64,000 bases of DNA from Microcaldota archaeon (GTDB taxonomy: Archaea; Micrarchaeota; Micrarchaeia; Micrarchaeales; Micrarchaeaceae): positions 62,001-126,000 of the forward strand of contig JAJZZN010000003.1 in assembly GCA_021797575.1 (NCBI GenBank). The letters are read 5' to 3'. This document shows, one piece after another, positions 43,073 through 52,567 of the stretch. The notes below the pieces were generated by a model. It did not search any database and had not been told where the DNA came from. It was given only the letters and a program-made list of their open reading frames with translations. Each line of letters begins with the position of its first letter. The first letter of the stretch is position 1. The translations under genes were made by a program, and so were the position numbers.

Positions 43073-44293
43073 CTAATACTTCTTGAGCACTATGGTGCTG
43101 CACCTGCCCGTATCTATGTAGCGCTTGGCGTATCTTTCGACACTCTGCACTGTGACCTTGTCAAGCGCTCTTCCAATAAAGAGCAGGTTTTTGCCTTTTA
43201 TCCCCTTGAGCTCCATGTCAAGCATGGCTGTAGCCATATCAACAGGGTTCTCCTTGAGCAGCTCGAAATCTATGCGCATGCCGTGCTTTACCCTGTCTAG
43301 CTCCTTCTTTGTGATCCCTTCATCCGTCAAGTTATTGCATTCCTCCAATATCTTCCTCTTGACAGCGCTGCTTTTGCCTGGCTCCGAGCCTGCGGAAGCC
43401 AATATATAGCCGAAGCTTTCATGGAACTCATATTCCACCCCTGGATCGTACGAAAGACCGCTCTTTTCCCTGACTTCGTCATATATGCGATTGTTAAGTA
43501 TCTCAGCCAGCGCTTTCAGGGTGATATACCTGATAACATCGCCCTTAGGCATTCCTCCAACATCGAAACCGATGCCGACCATCTCCCTGCTTATGTCCTT
43601 CCTCTTTATCTGCATATTCCTGATCGGCCGTGCTACCAGATCCTTCCTGCTCAGTTCGGTGCGCCCTCTGGTAAATGAAGACATGCCTTTTTTTATTATG
43701 CTGTATGCCTGTTTCATATCAACCCCTCCGCATATCGCCACAGCAGCATTGCCCGGGGAATAGTGCATTTCATATGCTCGGAGAAGGTCATTCCTGCTTA
43801 TCGCCCGCACAGACTCGCTGGTGCCGCTGGATATCACAGCCCTGCTCCTGTACAGCGCATACGGCATATTGTCATCAAGTATATCGTCAGGGTCATCCTT
43901 CCTTATGGCGAGCTCGTGCAATATGGTGCCAAGCTCGTTCGCCATGTCATTGGCAGGCAGCTTGGCGTTCCTTATCATATCGATCATAATATCCAGGGCT
44001 TTAGCATAATACCTCTTGTAAACTCCGGCTTCGTAGATCGTCGTCTCATAGCCTGTCTCTGCATTGAGGTCTATGCCGTACTCGCGCGTCATGTTGTTTA
44101 TATCAGACCAGTCCCTGTTTTTCGTGCCTTTGAATAGCATGTGCTCAAGGTAGTGCGCTACTTCCTTCTTTTCCAAGCTGCAGTCAATGGAACCGTAGCG
44201 GAACCCGAATGCGATGCCAACCTTCTCAATGGTGCTCTTCGTATAGATCAGAATCTTCAAGCCATTCGGAAGCACAGTCTCTTTGAAACCCAT
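43073..44293 (-). CDS. M16-family zinc metallopeptidase (insulinase/processing-peptidase type)
   Basis: A 406-residue protein from the ATG at 44293 (MGFKETVLPNG); an ATG five codons earlier is possible. The inverted zinc motif HYLEH (47-51) followed by MLFKGTKNR, and ILHELAIRKDDPDD with the third zinc ligand about 76 residues later, define an active M16 subunit. The C-terminal half is the second, inactive homologous domain. The family is sparse in archaea; substrate unknown. Confidence 0.92.
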   Translation of the reverse strand: MGFKETVLPNGLKILIYTKSTIEKVGIAFGFRYGSIDCSLEKKEVAHYLEHMLFKGTKNRDWSDINNMTREYGIDLNAETGYETTIYEAGVYKRYYAKALDIMIDMIRNAKLPANDMANELGTILHELAIRKDDPDDILDDNMPYALYRSRAVISSGTSESVRAISRNDLLRAYEMHYSPGNAAVAICGGVDMKQAYSIIKKGMSSFTRGRTELSRKDLVARPIRNMQIKRKDISREMVGIGFDVGGMPKGDVIRYITLKALAEILNNRIYDEVREKSGLSYDPGVEYEFHESFGYILASAGSEPGKSSAVKRKILEECNNLTDEGITKKELDRVKHGMRIDFELLKENPVDMATAMLDMELKGIKGKNLLFIGRALDKVTVQSVERYAKRYIDTGRCSTIVLKKY

Positions 44294-44397
44294 AATATCC
44301 AATCGCAATATGGGTTTTTAAAATGCTTCCAAAACCTTTGGATATGCCCTCCACCTAAACATTAAAATACTTATAATGCAGATACAAATTCGATAGC

Positions 44398-45198
44398 ATG
44401 CGCAAAAAGTTAGTCATAATAGGTGTAATAATATTAATCGCAGGAATTGTTGTAAGCGAGCTCGTAACCAACCTTGTGCAACCCCCATTCTACACAGAGA
44501 ATCTTACGGTAGCTGCGAATGGATATAGTTATATGGAGTTCAATTTTACCAGCTCCGATGCCCTATTCGTATTTGAATCGCTGTTCGAAGCCCCAATGAA
44601 CGTATATGTAATGAATACCTCCGCCTTCTCTTCGTGGGAAAGCAGCCTCAACAAGTCAACACCGCCCAACGGTTTTGCTGCAGCTGTGTCACTGGAGGGC
44701 AACGGGGTTGTCGGCATATACAAAAACATGTCAACATACCTATTGGATTATCCAATCAATTATACGAAGAACGTCGTCTACCTAGACAAGAACTTTGCCA
44801 AGAACAGCACCACTAACGGCAACCTGTCAATTTCTAACTCCAACGCGACATATTTCATAGTGTTCAACAACATGAACGGCAACGTTTCTAATTCCGTGCC
44901 GAATAAAGTAGATATACGGTACATACCGCCGCTGTCCATATCGAACCTGCAGAGCGACCATGCTGTAGTCAACTACGTCTACATATCGGGCGGTTCTTTG
45001 CTGGTTTCTCTTATACTGGTTGTAGCAGGTATCGTCATACTGGTAATAGGGCTTATAAAGAAGCCGAAGATACTCGCCGCAGATGTGCCAGAGGTATCAG
45101 GCAAGATATCAGCAGGCAAGCTTGACAGGAAGATAAAGGAGCGCGATGAACTGTACAAGAGCATAAAGGAAAAGAAGCAGAAGAAATCTAATGAGTGA
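44398..45198 (+). CDS. Membrane protein with extracellular domain, unknown
   Basis: A 266-residue protein with an N-terminal membrane helix (VIIGVIILIAGIVVSELV), an outer domain of about 170 residues with many N-x-S/T sites, a second helix (SLLVSLILVVAGIVILVIGLI, about 200-222) and a Lys-rich cytosolic tail with a coiled-coil look (KIKERDELYKSIKEKKQKK). No family recognised. It overlaps the XRE regulator gene by 8 nt, so the two are coupled. Confidence 0.7.
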   Translation: MRKKLVIIGVIILIAGIVVSELVTNLVQPPFYTENLTVAANGYSYMEFNFTSSDALFVFESLFEAPMNVYVMNTSAFSSWESSLNKSTPPNGFAAAVSLEGNGVVGIYKNMSTYLLDYPINYTKNVVYLDKNFAKNSTTNGNLSISNSNATYFIVFNNMNGNVSNSVPNKVDIRYIPPLSISNLQSDHAVVNYVYISGGSLLVSLILVVAGIVILVIGLIKKPKILAADVPEVSGKISAGKLDRKIKERDELYKSIKEKKQKKSNE

Positions 45199-45895
45199 AT
45201 GCATGGACGAACTCAAGGAGAGGATTGCCGGCGAAATAACGCTGTCAGAGAGCCCTGGCAGCACGATGAAAAAATGGCGCGAGCTCTTCGGCATATCACA
45301 AATAGATTTGGCAAAGCACATAAAGATAGCGACATCTACAATAAGCGACTATGAGAGCAACAGGCGTCTCAGTCCGGGCGTTGGGGTAATTAGCCGTTTC
45401 GTAGACGCACTCTTTACTATAGATGACACAAGGGGCGGGAATATAAGGAGGAGCCTTGAAACCGCAACTAACAACAAGCCCGAGAAAGTGCCATTCTACA
45501 CGTTGAAAGATTTCAACATTCCGATAAAAGGCACCGATTTCACTAGGATAATAGAGGGCAAGGTAATAGCGAACCCGAATTATCTTGACAACATAAACAT
45601 ATTTGGGTATACTGCATTGGACAGCTTGAGGGTAATACTCGAGATATCGCCGCAGGAATACCCGAAGCTCTTCGGCGCTACCCTCGAAAGGGCATTCATA
45701 TTCGAGAATGTATCTACTGGAAGGTCGCCAATGGTTGTAATACGCGTGGCACCCATAAAGCCGCGCATAGTTGTCATACAAGGCATAAGCACGGTAGACA
45801 AGCTCGCAATAAAGCTTGCCCAGATAGAGAAGATACCCCTACTTACCACAAAGCTAGAGATGTCCGAAATATATGCAAGGCTTGCAAAGATATGA
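45191..45895 (+). CDS. XRE-family HTH regulator with archaeal C-terminal domain
   Basis: A 234-residue protein. Residues about 24-75 form a Cro/XRE HTH: STMKKWRELFGISQIDLAKH, IKIATSTISDYESNRRLSPG. The C-terminal half (YTLKDFNIPIKGTDFTRIIE and on) matches in layout a domain seen with this HTH in many euryarchaea, whose ligand is unknown. It overlaps the preceding membrane protein and may act with it as sensor and regulator; that is inference. Confidence 0.85.
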   Translation: MSECMDELKERIAGEITLSESPGSTMKKWRELFGISQIDLAKHIKIATSTISDYESNRRLSPGVGVISRFVDALFTIDDTRGGNIRRSLETATNNKPEKVPFYTLKDFNIPIKGTDFTRIIEGKVIANPNYLDNINIFGYTALDSLRVILEISPQEYPKLFGATLERAFIFENVSTGRSPMVVIRVAPIKPRIVVIQGISTVDKLAIKLAQIEKIPLLTTKLEMSEIYARLAKI

Positions 45896-45909
45896 ACCTA
45901 ATCTAGGTA

Positions 45910-46647
45910 TCAGCCCCACACATCGGCCTTGACCTTGCTCTGGTCAACATTCAACGCTGTCAAGGCGTTCTTCATCGCTTTCACGAACTCAAGCGGTCCG
46001 CATATATAGACGGTGCGATCATTGAGGTCCTTTACGTATTTGGCTACCATATTGGAGTCTATATGGCCCTTCTCGCCCGTCCAGCCATCGTTTTCCTGCG
46101 GCCTGGTCACAGTAACTACCATGTTCATACCTAACCTTCTCCTGAGATCTTCGAGCTCTGTCTTCCTTATTATCTCGTTGGGGAACCTGACGCTGTAAAG
46201 CAGTACTATGTCCGTCCCGGACTTCTGCGCATCTATCTCCTTGAGCATCGACATGAATGGCGCCAGCCCTGTGCCGCCTGCTATGAACAGCACTTTCTTG
46301 TCCTGCGAAGGGATGAACCTGAACTGCCCGTATGGGCCTGTCATGTAATACACGTCACCCACTTTCGCGTCCTCGAGTTTCGATGTAAGTCTGCCATGAA
46401 CCATATGTATGAAGAAATCAATTGTCTCGGAATTTGGTGCAGAGGCTATTGAGAACGCCCTAGTTATCTTCTCATTCGTAGACTTGTCAACATACGTAAG
46501 CATCACGAACATGCCCGGGTCAAATGATAGAGTCGAACCGTCCTGGGCCTTGTACCTGAACACATCTACGTCTGGCGTATCCTTCAATATTTCCGTAAGT
46601 ACATACGGTTTTTGGTTTATCGATATATTGTGCGGCGATTCTGCCAT
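45910..46647 (-). CDS. Ferredoxin-NAD(P)+ reductase-family flavoprotein
   Basis: A 245-residue oxidoreductase. The FAD domain holds TRAFSIASAP (the R-x-Y/F-S type flavin motif) and the linker YMTGPYGQF; the NAD(P) domain holds LFIAGGTGLAPFMSML, YSVRFPNEII and the C-terminal YICGPLEFVKAMKNAL. There is no attached iron-sulfur domain, so it should reduce a separate partner such as the ferredoxin at 22305. The start at 46647 is used because upstream in-frame sequence lacks family likeness. Confidence 0.92.
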   Translation of the reverse strand: MAESPHNISINQKPYVLTEILKDTPDVDVFRYKAQDGSTLSFDPGMFVMLTYVDKSTNEKITRAFSIASAPNSETIDFFIHMVHGRLTSKLEDAKVGDVYYMTGPYGQFRFIPSQDKKVLFIAGGTGLAPFMSMLKEIDAQKSGTDIVLLYSVRFPNEIIRKTELEDLRRRLGMNMVVTVTRPQENDGWTGEKGHIDSNMVAKYVKDLNDRTVYICGPLEFVKAMKNALTALNVDQSKVKADVWG

Positions 46648-46740
46648 TTTACCACTGAAGTCTTGCGAAATATAACGGCAATTATGAAACCAACAAATAT
46701 TATACGCAATGTTTATTAGATTGTACTGGTTTATATAAAT

Positions 46741-47031
46741 ATGGCAGCAAGTGGGAAAACATCTGTGCATCGAAGTGTAAAGGTATACCTCGAAGAGCAC
46801 AACGATCTCATAGAGGAGATAAGCATAGAGGCAACCGAGCTGGAATTCCCGAAAGAACACGTGCCAATACTGGAGATGCACCTGATAGGCAGGAAGATGA
46901 CGCGCAATGACATAAAGCGTGCGTTAGCCGAAGTATACGAGGCAACTGGTAGCTCGCTCTCAAGCGAAGACGAAGAAGCCTTGGTGAGGTCCATATTGGC
47001 TGCGAAGAAGAGCAGCAGTGCCGCAGTATGA
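46741..47031 (+). CDS. Small helical protein of unknown function
   Basis: A 96-residue soluble helical protein. The first half is acidic (VYLEEHNDLIEEISIEATEL), the second has a helix pair with MTRNDIKRALAEVYEATG. No motif recognised. It is divergent from the flavoprotein gene and its end is 20 nt from that of the convergent hydrolase. A TATA-like AATATTATACGC lies about 35-45 nt upstream. Confidence 0.6.
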   Translation: MAASGKTSVHRSVKVYLEEHNDLIEEISIEATELEFPKEHVPILEMHLIGRKMTRNDIKRALAEVYEATGSSLSSEDEEALVRSILAAKKSSSAAV

Positions 47032-47051
47032 GGCATGTATGGATGCACAGC

Positions 47052-47789
47052 TTATTCAACAAAGTCAGCTATGATGCTTGCAACTTCCTCCGGATTCGTA
47101 TAGTGCGGATCATGACCAGCTCCGTCAATCATCCTGAACGAGCTCCCCTTGATGCCCGATTTGAGTATATCTGAATAAGATATGTCGACGACCTTGTCAT
47201 CGCTTCCCCAGATTATCATGCACTTGCATTTTATCTTCGAGAGCACAGCGCTATCGAGCCATCCGGAAGTTTCTGCATCTGCATTCATTATGCTCTCCAT
47301 CACATATCTGTCGTTGCCATTGATCTCAAGCAGCACCTTCAACATGCTCGCCTTGTACCTATCCTCATCGCCCCTGTCAATTATGTCAGTGAAATATTCT
47401 TTTATGCCTGCAGCATCTTCGAGCATGATCCCGCGCAGGCCCTCGTATTCAGCAGCATACCTAGCCGCAATCCACCCTCCATAGGAATGGCCAAAGAGGT
47501 AGCAGTTTGATACCCCTGATGAATCAAGGAATTCATGGACTGCCTGCACCTGCGTGTCTATGTGGTACGTTATGTGCGGCTTATCCGACTTGCCGTGTCC
47601 AAGCAGGTCAACAAGATATACGTCTGTGCTATCCGGTAGGAATCCTACGAGCCTCTTCCAGACGCGCGAAGACGCCCCGACCCCATGAAGGAATATCACT
47701 CGTTGCGCTGCGCCTTTGTGGTACTTGTAGTATATATTGCCTAAAGAGGTCGATGCATAGCCCTCATCAAAATCATTGTCGTAGTCCAT
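47052..47789 (-). CDS. Alpha/beta-hydrolase
   Basis: A 245-residue alpha/beta-hydrolase. The oxyanion segment VIFLHGVGASSRVW, nucleophile elbow GHSYGGW (Ser102), acid segment IIWGSDDKVVD and DGAGHDPHY near residue 226 make a complete catalytic triad. The start lies 10 nt after the E3 stop, so it is the last gene of the 2-oxoacid dehydrogenase operon. It might act on acyl esters or thioesters linked to that pathway; substrate unknown. Confidence 0.9.
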   Translation of the reverse strand: MDYDNDFDEGYASTSLGNIYYKYHKGAAQRVIFLHGVGASSRVWKRLVGFLPDSTDVYLVDLLGHGKSDKPHITYHIDTQVQAVHEFLDSSGVSNCYLFGHSYGGWIAARYAAEYEGLRGIMLEDAAGIKEYFTDIIDRGDEDRYKASMLKVLLEINGNDRYVMESIMNADAETSGWLDSAVLSKIKCKCMIIWGSDDKVVDISYSDILKSGIKGSSFRMIDGAGHDPHYTNPEEVASIIADFVE

Positions 47790-47799
47790 GCACTTGCCC

Positions 47800-49167
47800 T
47801 CAGTGCTTGTTGTCCCCGTAATAGAAATGTATCGGCCTCCCCATCGCGGCCTCCGCTGCTTCCTGGATCGCCTCGCTATATGTCGGATGCGGATGTATCG
47901 TATCCGCAATGTCTTCCACGCTCGCGCCCATCTCTATGGCAAGCGCAGCTTCAGCTATCATTGCGTTGGCATCATCTGATACTATCTCCACGCCTTTCAC
48001 TACCTTGTTGCTGTCATACGCTATCTTTACGAAGCCCTTTGTGCTGTTCAACGCTATCGCCCTTCCGAGGGCGCTCAATGGGAATTTTGTAACAGATATA
48101 CCTTCGCCTTCAATCGTTCCAGCTATGGCGATCTCTGGGTCGGAAAATATAACTGCAGGCACGACTATGTTGTCGTATCCAGAATTCTGGCCTGATGCGG
48201 CTTCCCCTGCCACAACCCCCTGGCGCATAGCCTTGTGCGCCAGCATCGGCTCGCCTACAACATCCCCTACTGCATATATGTTCTCGTCTGCAGTCCTGAG
48301 CGTTCCATCAACTTCTATGAAGCCCTTGCTGTTGAGCGTTACCTTTGTATTCTCCAATCCAAGCCCTTTCGTAAATGGTGATAGTCCTATCGCACCAACT
48401 ATAACATCAGAATCTATCTTTGTTCCATCGCTTAGCGTTATTGATGTGCTGTCGTATGAAGATGGGCTTACCCCTTTATGCACCTTTACGCCAAGGGCTT
48501 CCATGCCTTTCTTGACAAGTGATGTGGCCTCCTCGTCAAAATGGGACAGAACGTCAGATCTCGCTATTATGTGCACTTCCGTGCCAAGCTTGGCATAAAG
48601 CGTTCCGATTTCAACCGCGACATATCCTGCCCCTATTATGCTCATGCTCTTCGGTATGAAGTCCAGCATAAGCGCTTTCTTGTAATCTATTATCCTATCA
48701 GAGAACTCGAAGCCCTTCAATACCGTCGGCTCTGATCCAGTCGCAATTATGGCCTTCTTGAAATCAATCTCAACGCCATCAGTCAGCTGCAGCTTGCTGC
48801 CCGATATGAACGTAGCTTCTGCCTCGAAAACATCTATGCCATGGGCCTTGCAAAGGAACTTTACCCCGTTCTCCAGCTTGTCCGATACGCCCATCCTCCA
48901 TGCATACATCTTCTTGGGGTCTACCAATACCTTCCCGGTTATGCCGAACTCTGCAGAATTATTTGCATCATGCACTATGTCGGATATGTGTATCAGCGTC
49001 TTTGATGGTATGCAAGCATAGTTCAGGCAATGCCCTCCCATCTTACCCTTCTCAATTATCGCAACGCTCTTTCCCAGTTCGGCGGCTCTTATTGCCGCTA
49101 TATACCCTCCAACACCCCCTCCTATGACTGCAATATCCACGTCCTCAGGTATAGAACCCATGACCAT
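47800..49167 (-). CDS. lpdA: Dihydrolipoamide dehydrogenase (E3)
   Basis: A 455-residue flavoprotein reoxidising dihydrolipoyl-E2 with NAD+. VIGGGVGGYIAA binds FAD; GGHCLNYACIPSK holds the redox pair Cys47/Cys52; GAGYVAVEIG binds NAD; ENIYAVGDVVG is the second FAD motif; HPHPTYSEAIQEA carries the catalytic His-Glu. The ATG at 49167 follows the GGTG that overlaps the E2 stop codon, so E2 and E3 are translationally coupled. An upstream GTG is part of that site. Confidence 0.95.
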   Translation of the reverse strand: MVMGSIPEDVDIAVIGGGVGGYIAAIRAAELGKSVAIIEKGKMGGHCLNYACIPSKTLIHISDIVHDANNSAEFGITGKVLVDPKKMYAWRMGVSDKLENGVKFLCKAHGIDVFEAEATFISGSKLQLTDGVEIDFKKAIIATGSEPTVLKGFEFSDRIIDYKKALMLDFIPKSMSIIGAGYVAVEIGTLYAKLGTEVHIIARSDVLSHFDEEATSLVKKGMEALGVKVHKGVSPSSYDSTSITLSDGTKIDSDVIVGAIGLSPFTKGLGLENTKVTLNSKGFIEVDGTLRTADENIYAVGDVVGEPMLAHKAMRQGVVAGEAASGQNSGYDNIVVPAVIFSDPEIAIAGTIEGEGISVTKFPLSALGRAIALNSTKGFVKIAYDSNKVVKGVEIVSDDANAMIAEAALAIEMGASVEDIADTIHPHPTYSEAIQEAAEAAMGRPIHFYYGDNKH

Positions 49168-49176
49168 CAAAAACAC

Positions 49177-50403
49177 CTACAGCATTTCAAGGAACTCGGG
49201 GTCTTCCAGATAGCCCTTTATCGCATTACCGAATTTCACTGCCTCCGCGCCGTCTACAACCCTATGGTCGAAGGTCAGCGAGAAAGGCAGCACCTTGCCT
49301 ATGACTATCTTCCCGTCCTTTACTACCGGCATGTCCCTTATGAGGTGCACTCCGAGTATTGCAACATCGGGATAGTTTATCATCGGCACGGAAAGGTATC
49401 CCCCGCCCAAGCTGCCTATGTTGGTTATTGTGAACGATGTATCTGTCATCTCATCTATGCTTATGCTCTTGTCCTTCACCTTTTTGCCCAGCCTCTCTAT
49501 TTCCTGGGCTATTTCGATTATGCTCATCCTGTCTGCTCCTTTTACTACTGCAACCCTGAGCCCGTCATCTGCCTCAGCGGCCAAGCCTATGTTATAGTAC
49601 TTCTTCACTATTACTTCCTGCCTCTCCTTATCGTAACTGGAATTGAACCTTGGATTCTCCTTCAGCGCCTCTATTGTGGCTTTTATTATGAACGGCAGGA
49701 AAGTCAGCTTCACACCAGCATCCTTGGTCTTCTGCTTCTCCTTTTCGACTATATTGAACAAGTGCGTTGCATCTATCAGGTCCATATGTACTGCCCTGGG
49801 TATGGTCCATGAAAGCTCCATATTCCTGGCTATTGCCTTCCTGACCTGGCTCATGGGCTGCCTTTCTATATCCCCTTCGTGCGCCTCCTCCTTCACTTCC
49901 GAGAACTTAGGGACTGGAACGCTGCTCGCCTTTGAAGCGAAGGCCCTGACATCGTTCTCTATTATTCTGCCACTTGGACCTGTGCCAACGACTTTAAATA
50001 TATCAACATTCAAATCGCGCGCAAGCTTTCTGACAGCCGGAGTGGCAAGCACCTCCCTTGCTTCTGCAGCCGCCGCAGGTGCGACTGTTTTCTGAATAGC
50101 TGGCTTCTGCTGTGTTACAGAAGGAGCGTTATTCTGTGCAGCTGAGGCAGGTGGCAAGGATTTCAGCTCGTCTGCAGTGCCGAAATATGCAAGCATATCG
50201 CCAACCTTAACATCGGTGCCGGCTTTAGCCACAATCTTTATCAGCCCCGAAATGGGCGCGGGCAGGTTCACCACGGCCTTATCTGTCTCAACCTGCACCA
50301 CAGGCTGGTCCTCCTTTACTTCCGAGCCATCTTCTACAAGCCACTTCTGTATATGCCCCTCAGTTATCCCTTCTCCAACATCAACGAATTTGATTTCCTT
50401 CAT
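49177..50403 (-). CDS. 2-oxoacid dehydrogenase complex acyltransferase (E2)
   Basis: A 408-residue protein with one lipoyl domain (Lys42 in ETDKAVVN carries lipoate), an Ala/Pro/Gln-rich linker, a peripheral subunit-binding domain (TPAVRKLARDLNVDIFKVVG, then GRIIENDV) and a C-terminal catalytic core ending with HRVVDG (380-385), whose His and Asp are the acyltransfer residues. It forms the complex core. It sits between E1beta and E3; pyruvate or branched-chain specificity cannot be told from sequence by eye. Confidence 0.95.
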   Translation of the reverse strand: MKEIKFVDVGEGITEGHIQKWLVEDGSEVKEDQPVVQVETDKAVVNLPAPISGLIKIVAKAGTDVKVGDMLAYFGTADELKSLPPASAAQNNAPSVTQQKPAIQKTVAPAAAAEAREVLATPAVRKLARDLNVDIFKVVGTGPSGRIIENDVRAFASKASSVPVPKFSEVKEEAHEGDIERQPMSQVRKAIARNMELSWTIPRAVHMDLIDATHLFNIVEKEKQKTKDAGVKLTFLPFIIKATIEALKENPRFNSSYDKERQEVIVKKYYNIGLAAEADDGLRVAVVKGADRMSIIEIAQEIERLGKKVKDKSISIDEMTDTSFTITNIGSLGGGYLSVPMINYPDVAILGVHLIRDMPVVKDGKIVIGKVLPFSLTFDHRVVDGAEAVKFGNAIKGYLEDPEFLEML

Positions 50404-50419
50404 CTAAAGACCCTTAACA

Positions 50420-51385
50420 TCAAGCGCTCAGCAGCCTGTCTATCGCTGCGGATATCTTCTTCTCATTCGGTATGTAATAGTTCTCATATCCAGGCATCGG
50501 GTATGGAAAGCTTGCGGACCCGACCCTGATTATCGGTGCGCTCAAGTCGAACATTGCCTTCTCTGCAACCCTTGCAGCTATCTCCGCACCTACGCCGAAG
50601 CTGAGCACTGCTTCGTGCACAATCAACAGCTTCCCTGTCTTTTTGACGCTCTCCAATATAGTAGCTTCGTCAAGCGGGTTTATGGTCCTAAGGTCTATCA
50701 CATCAGCCGAGAGCTTTTTGTCCTCGACGACCTTGTTCACCACCGGCACCATGGTCCCATATGTCACTACCGTAAACTGGTCGCCTTTCTTCACGTAATT
50801 CGCTTTGCCAATCGGTACATCATATTGCTCTTCCGGCACATCCTGCTTGAACAGCCTGTACAGCTTAGTGGGCTCCAAGAAGAGTACCGGATCATTCATC
50901 TTCAGCGCCGATGTTAGCAGCCCTTTCGCATCGTACGGGTTCGAAGGCTCTACTACTATGAGCCCTCCCACATGCGAATAGAATGCTTCTGGGCTCTCGG
51001 AATGGTGCTCCAATGTCTTGACGCCACCGCTCACCGGAGTCCTCACTACCATAGGCACTGTAAGGTCACCCCTGGTCCTGCTCCTGAATCGAGCGGCATG
51101 GTTTATCAGCTGGCCGAATCCGAGGAACATGAATCCTGCAAACTGTATCTCGGGCACAGGATGAAGGCCAGCCATTGCCATGCCTATCGAAGCCCCTATT
51201 ATGCTCGATTCTGCGAGCGGTGTGTCCAATACCCTGTTCTCGCCGAACTTGTCTAGAAGCCCGTCAGTCACCCTGAATACTCCTCCATCCTTGCCTATGT
51301 CCTCGCCCAGCAGCACTATGCTGTCGTCCTTCCTCATTGCAAGATCCAATGCGTTGTTTATCGCGCCAACCATATTAATGTTCAT
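50420..51385 (-). CDS. 2-oxoacid dehydrogenase E1 component, beta subunit
   Basis: A 321-residue E1beta. NNALDLAMRKDDSIVLLGED, the segment GIGMAMAGLHPVPEIQFAGF-like region (IGASIGMAMAGLHPVPEIQF) and HHSESPEAFYSHV are characteristic; VIDLRTINPLDEATILESV begins the C-terminal transketolase domain. It forms an alpha2beta2 thiamine-diphosphate enzyme with the gene 11 nt upstream and starts oxidative decarboxylation. Confidence 0.95.
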   Translation of the reverse strand: MNINMVGAINNALDLAMRKDDSIVLLGEDIGKDGGVFRVTDGLLDKFGENRVLDTPLAESSIIGASIGMAMAGLHPVPEIQFAGFMFLGFGQLINHAARFRSRTRGDLTVPMVVRTPVSGGVKTLEHHSESPEAFYSHVGGLIVVEPSNPYDAKGLLTSALKMNDPVLFLEPTKLYRLFKQDVPEEQYDVPIGKANYVKKGDQFTVVTYGTMVPVVNKVVEDKKLSADVIDLRTINPLDEATILESVKKTGKLLIVHEAVLSFGVGAEIAARVAEKAMFDLSAPIIRVGSASFPYPMPGYENYYIPNEKKISAAIDRLLSA

Positions 51386-51396
51386 TCAACCACCAC

Positions 51397-52464
51397 TCAC
51401 ATCCAGAAGTTTGATTTGACCGCATCGTCCTCCTCCTCCTTCAAAACCTCCGGAATAAAGCTGTATACATTCTCAAACATGCTCTTCGGGTCGGGCTTGA
51501 AAGCCTCTGCCTTGGCAACCGCTTCGTCTATCCTCGCCATCTGTTCATCCGTGGCCTGTTTCTCCTTGGCATCATCCCAAAGGCCCTTTGCCCTGAGATA
51601 CGCACCCACCCTTTTCAGCGGATCCTTTGCCTTCCATTTGTCTACATCAGCTTCAGGCCTGTACTTCGAAGGGTCGTCAGAAGTTGTGTGCATGCTCATC
51701 CGGTATGTCAAGCACTCTATCACTGTCGGCCCGTCGCGTGCATGGTCTATCGCATCCTTTACCACCTTGTAGACCCCTATCACATCGTTGCCATCAACCT
51801 GCACCCCCTTTATGCCTGCCGCTATGGCTTTCTGGGCGAGCGTCTGCGCTGCAGACTGCCTGTTCCTTGGGACCGATATGGCCCACTGGTTGTTCTCTAT
51901 TATCGATATCATAGGCAGCTTGTTCACGCCTGCAAAGTTTATCGCTTCGTAGAAATCGCCTTCGGAAGTTCCTCCGTCCCCAACAAAAGCTACTACTGCT
52001 ACATCCTTATTTCTATATTTCTGTGCATACGCTATGCCGGCAGCATGCGGCATCTGTGTGCCTACCGGCACTATTACAGGAAGTGCGTTTATCTCCTTAA
52101 CCTTTGAGTTGCCCTCCTCATAACCCTTCCAGTACAAGAAATAGCTCTCCAGAGGCAGCCCCCTGGCGAGGTAGGCTCCATGCTGCCTGAAGTTCGGTAC
52201 AAGGATGTCGTCCTTCCTCATTGCGAACGCCGTGCCTATCTGCGTTGCTTCTTCCCCAACCAGCGGCGCGAACGTATCCGCCCTGCCCTGCCTCTGCAGG
52301 CTGAGCGTCTTTGCATCGAGGTTCCTTGCAAACAGCATGGATTTGTACATCTCAACAATCCTGTCATCGCTAAGATCCTGCGGATAAAGTGACTTGTCTA
52401 TTGCACCATTCTCATCCATCACTTGAAAATAATCTATTGAGCCTTCAAAAGCTTTGTTCTGCAT
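51397..52464 (-). CDS. 2-oxoacid dehydrogenase E1 component, alpha subunit
   Basis: A 355-residue E1alpha. The thiamine-diphosphate/Mg2+ motif GDGGTSEGDFYEAINFAG to ENNQWAIS is complete, and TYRMSMHTTSDDPSKYR is the phosphorylation-loop region of this family. It is the first gene of a five-gene operon E1alpha-E1beta-E2-E3-hydrolase. SD-like GGTT precedes the ATG and a TATA-like site lies about 35 nt upstream. Confidence 0.95.
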   Translation of the reverse strand: MQNKAFEGSIDYFQVMDENGAIDKSLYPQDLSDDRIVEMYKSMLFARNLDAKTLSLQRQGRADTFAPLVGEEATQIGTAFAMRKDDILVPNFRQHGAYLARGLPLESYFLYWKGYEEGNSKVKEINALPVIVPVGTQMPHAAGIAYAQKYRNKDVAVVAFVGDGGTSEGDFYEAINFAGVNKLPMISIIENNQWAISVPRNRQSAAQTLAQKAIAAGIKGVQVDGNDVIGVYKVVKDAIDHARDGPTVIECLTYRMSMHTTSDDPSKYRPEADVDKWKAKDPLKRVGAYLRAKGLWDDAKEKQATDEQMARIDEAVAKAEAFKPDPKSMFENVYSFIPEVLKEEEDDAVKSNFWM

Positions 52465-52496
52465 TTAACCACTCTATTCTATGACTGCCAATAAAG

Positions 52497-52508
52497 TAAT
52501 TTAAGTAT
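52497..52508 (-). promoter_or_regulatory. TATA box of the 2-oxoacid dehydrogenase operon
   Basis: AATACTTAAATTA on the minus strand about 33-44 nt before the E1alpha ATG at 52464. Confidence 0.5.
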
Positions 52509-52567
52509 TTGCGACCCTAATGGGTGTGCAAGATACAACGAAGCAGGACAAGCAAAGCGCGCTTGGT

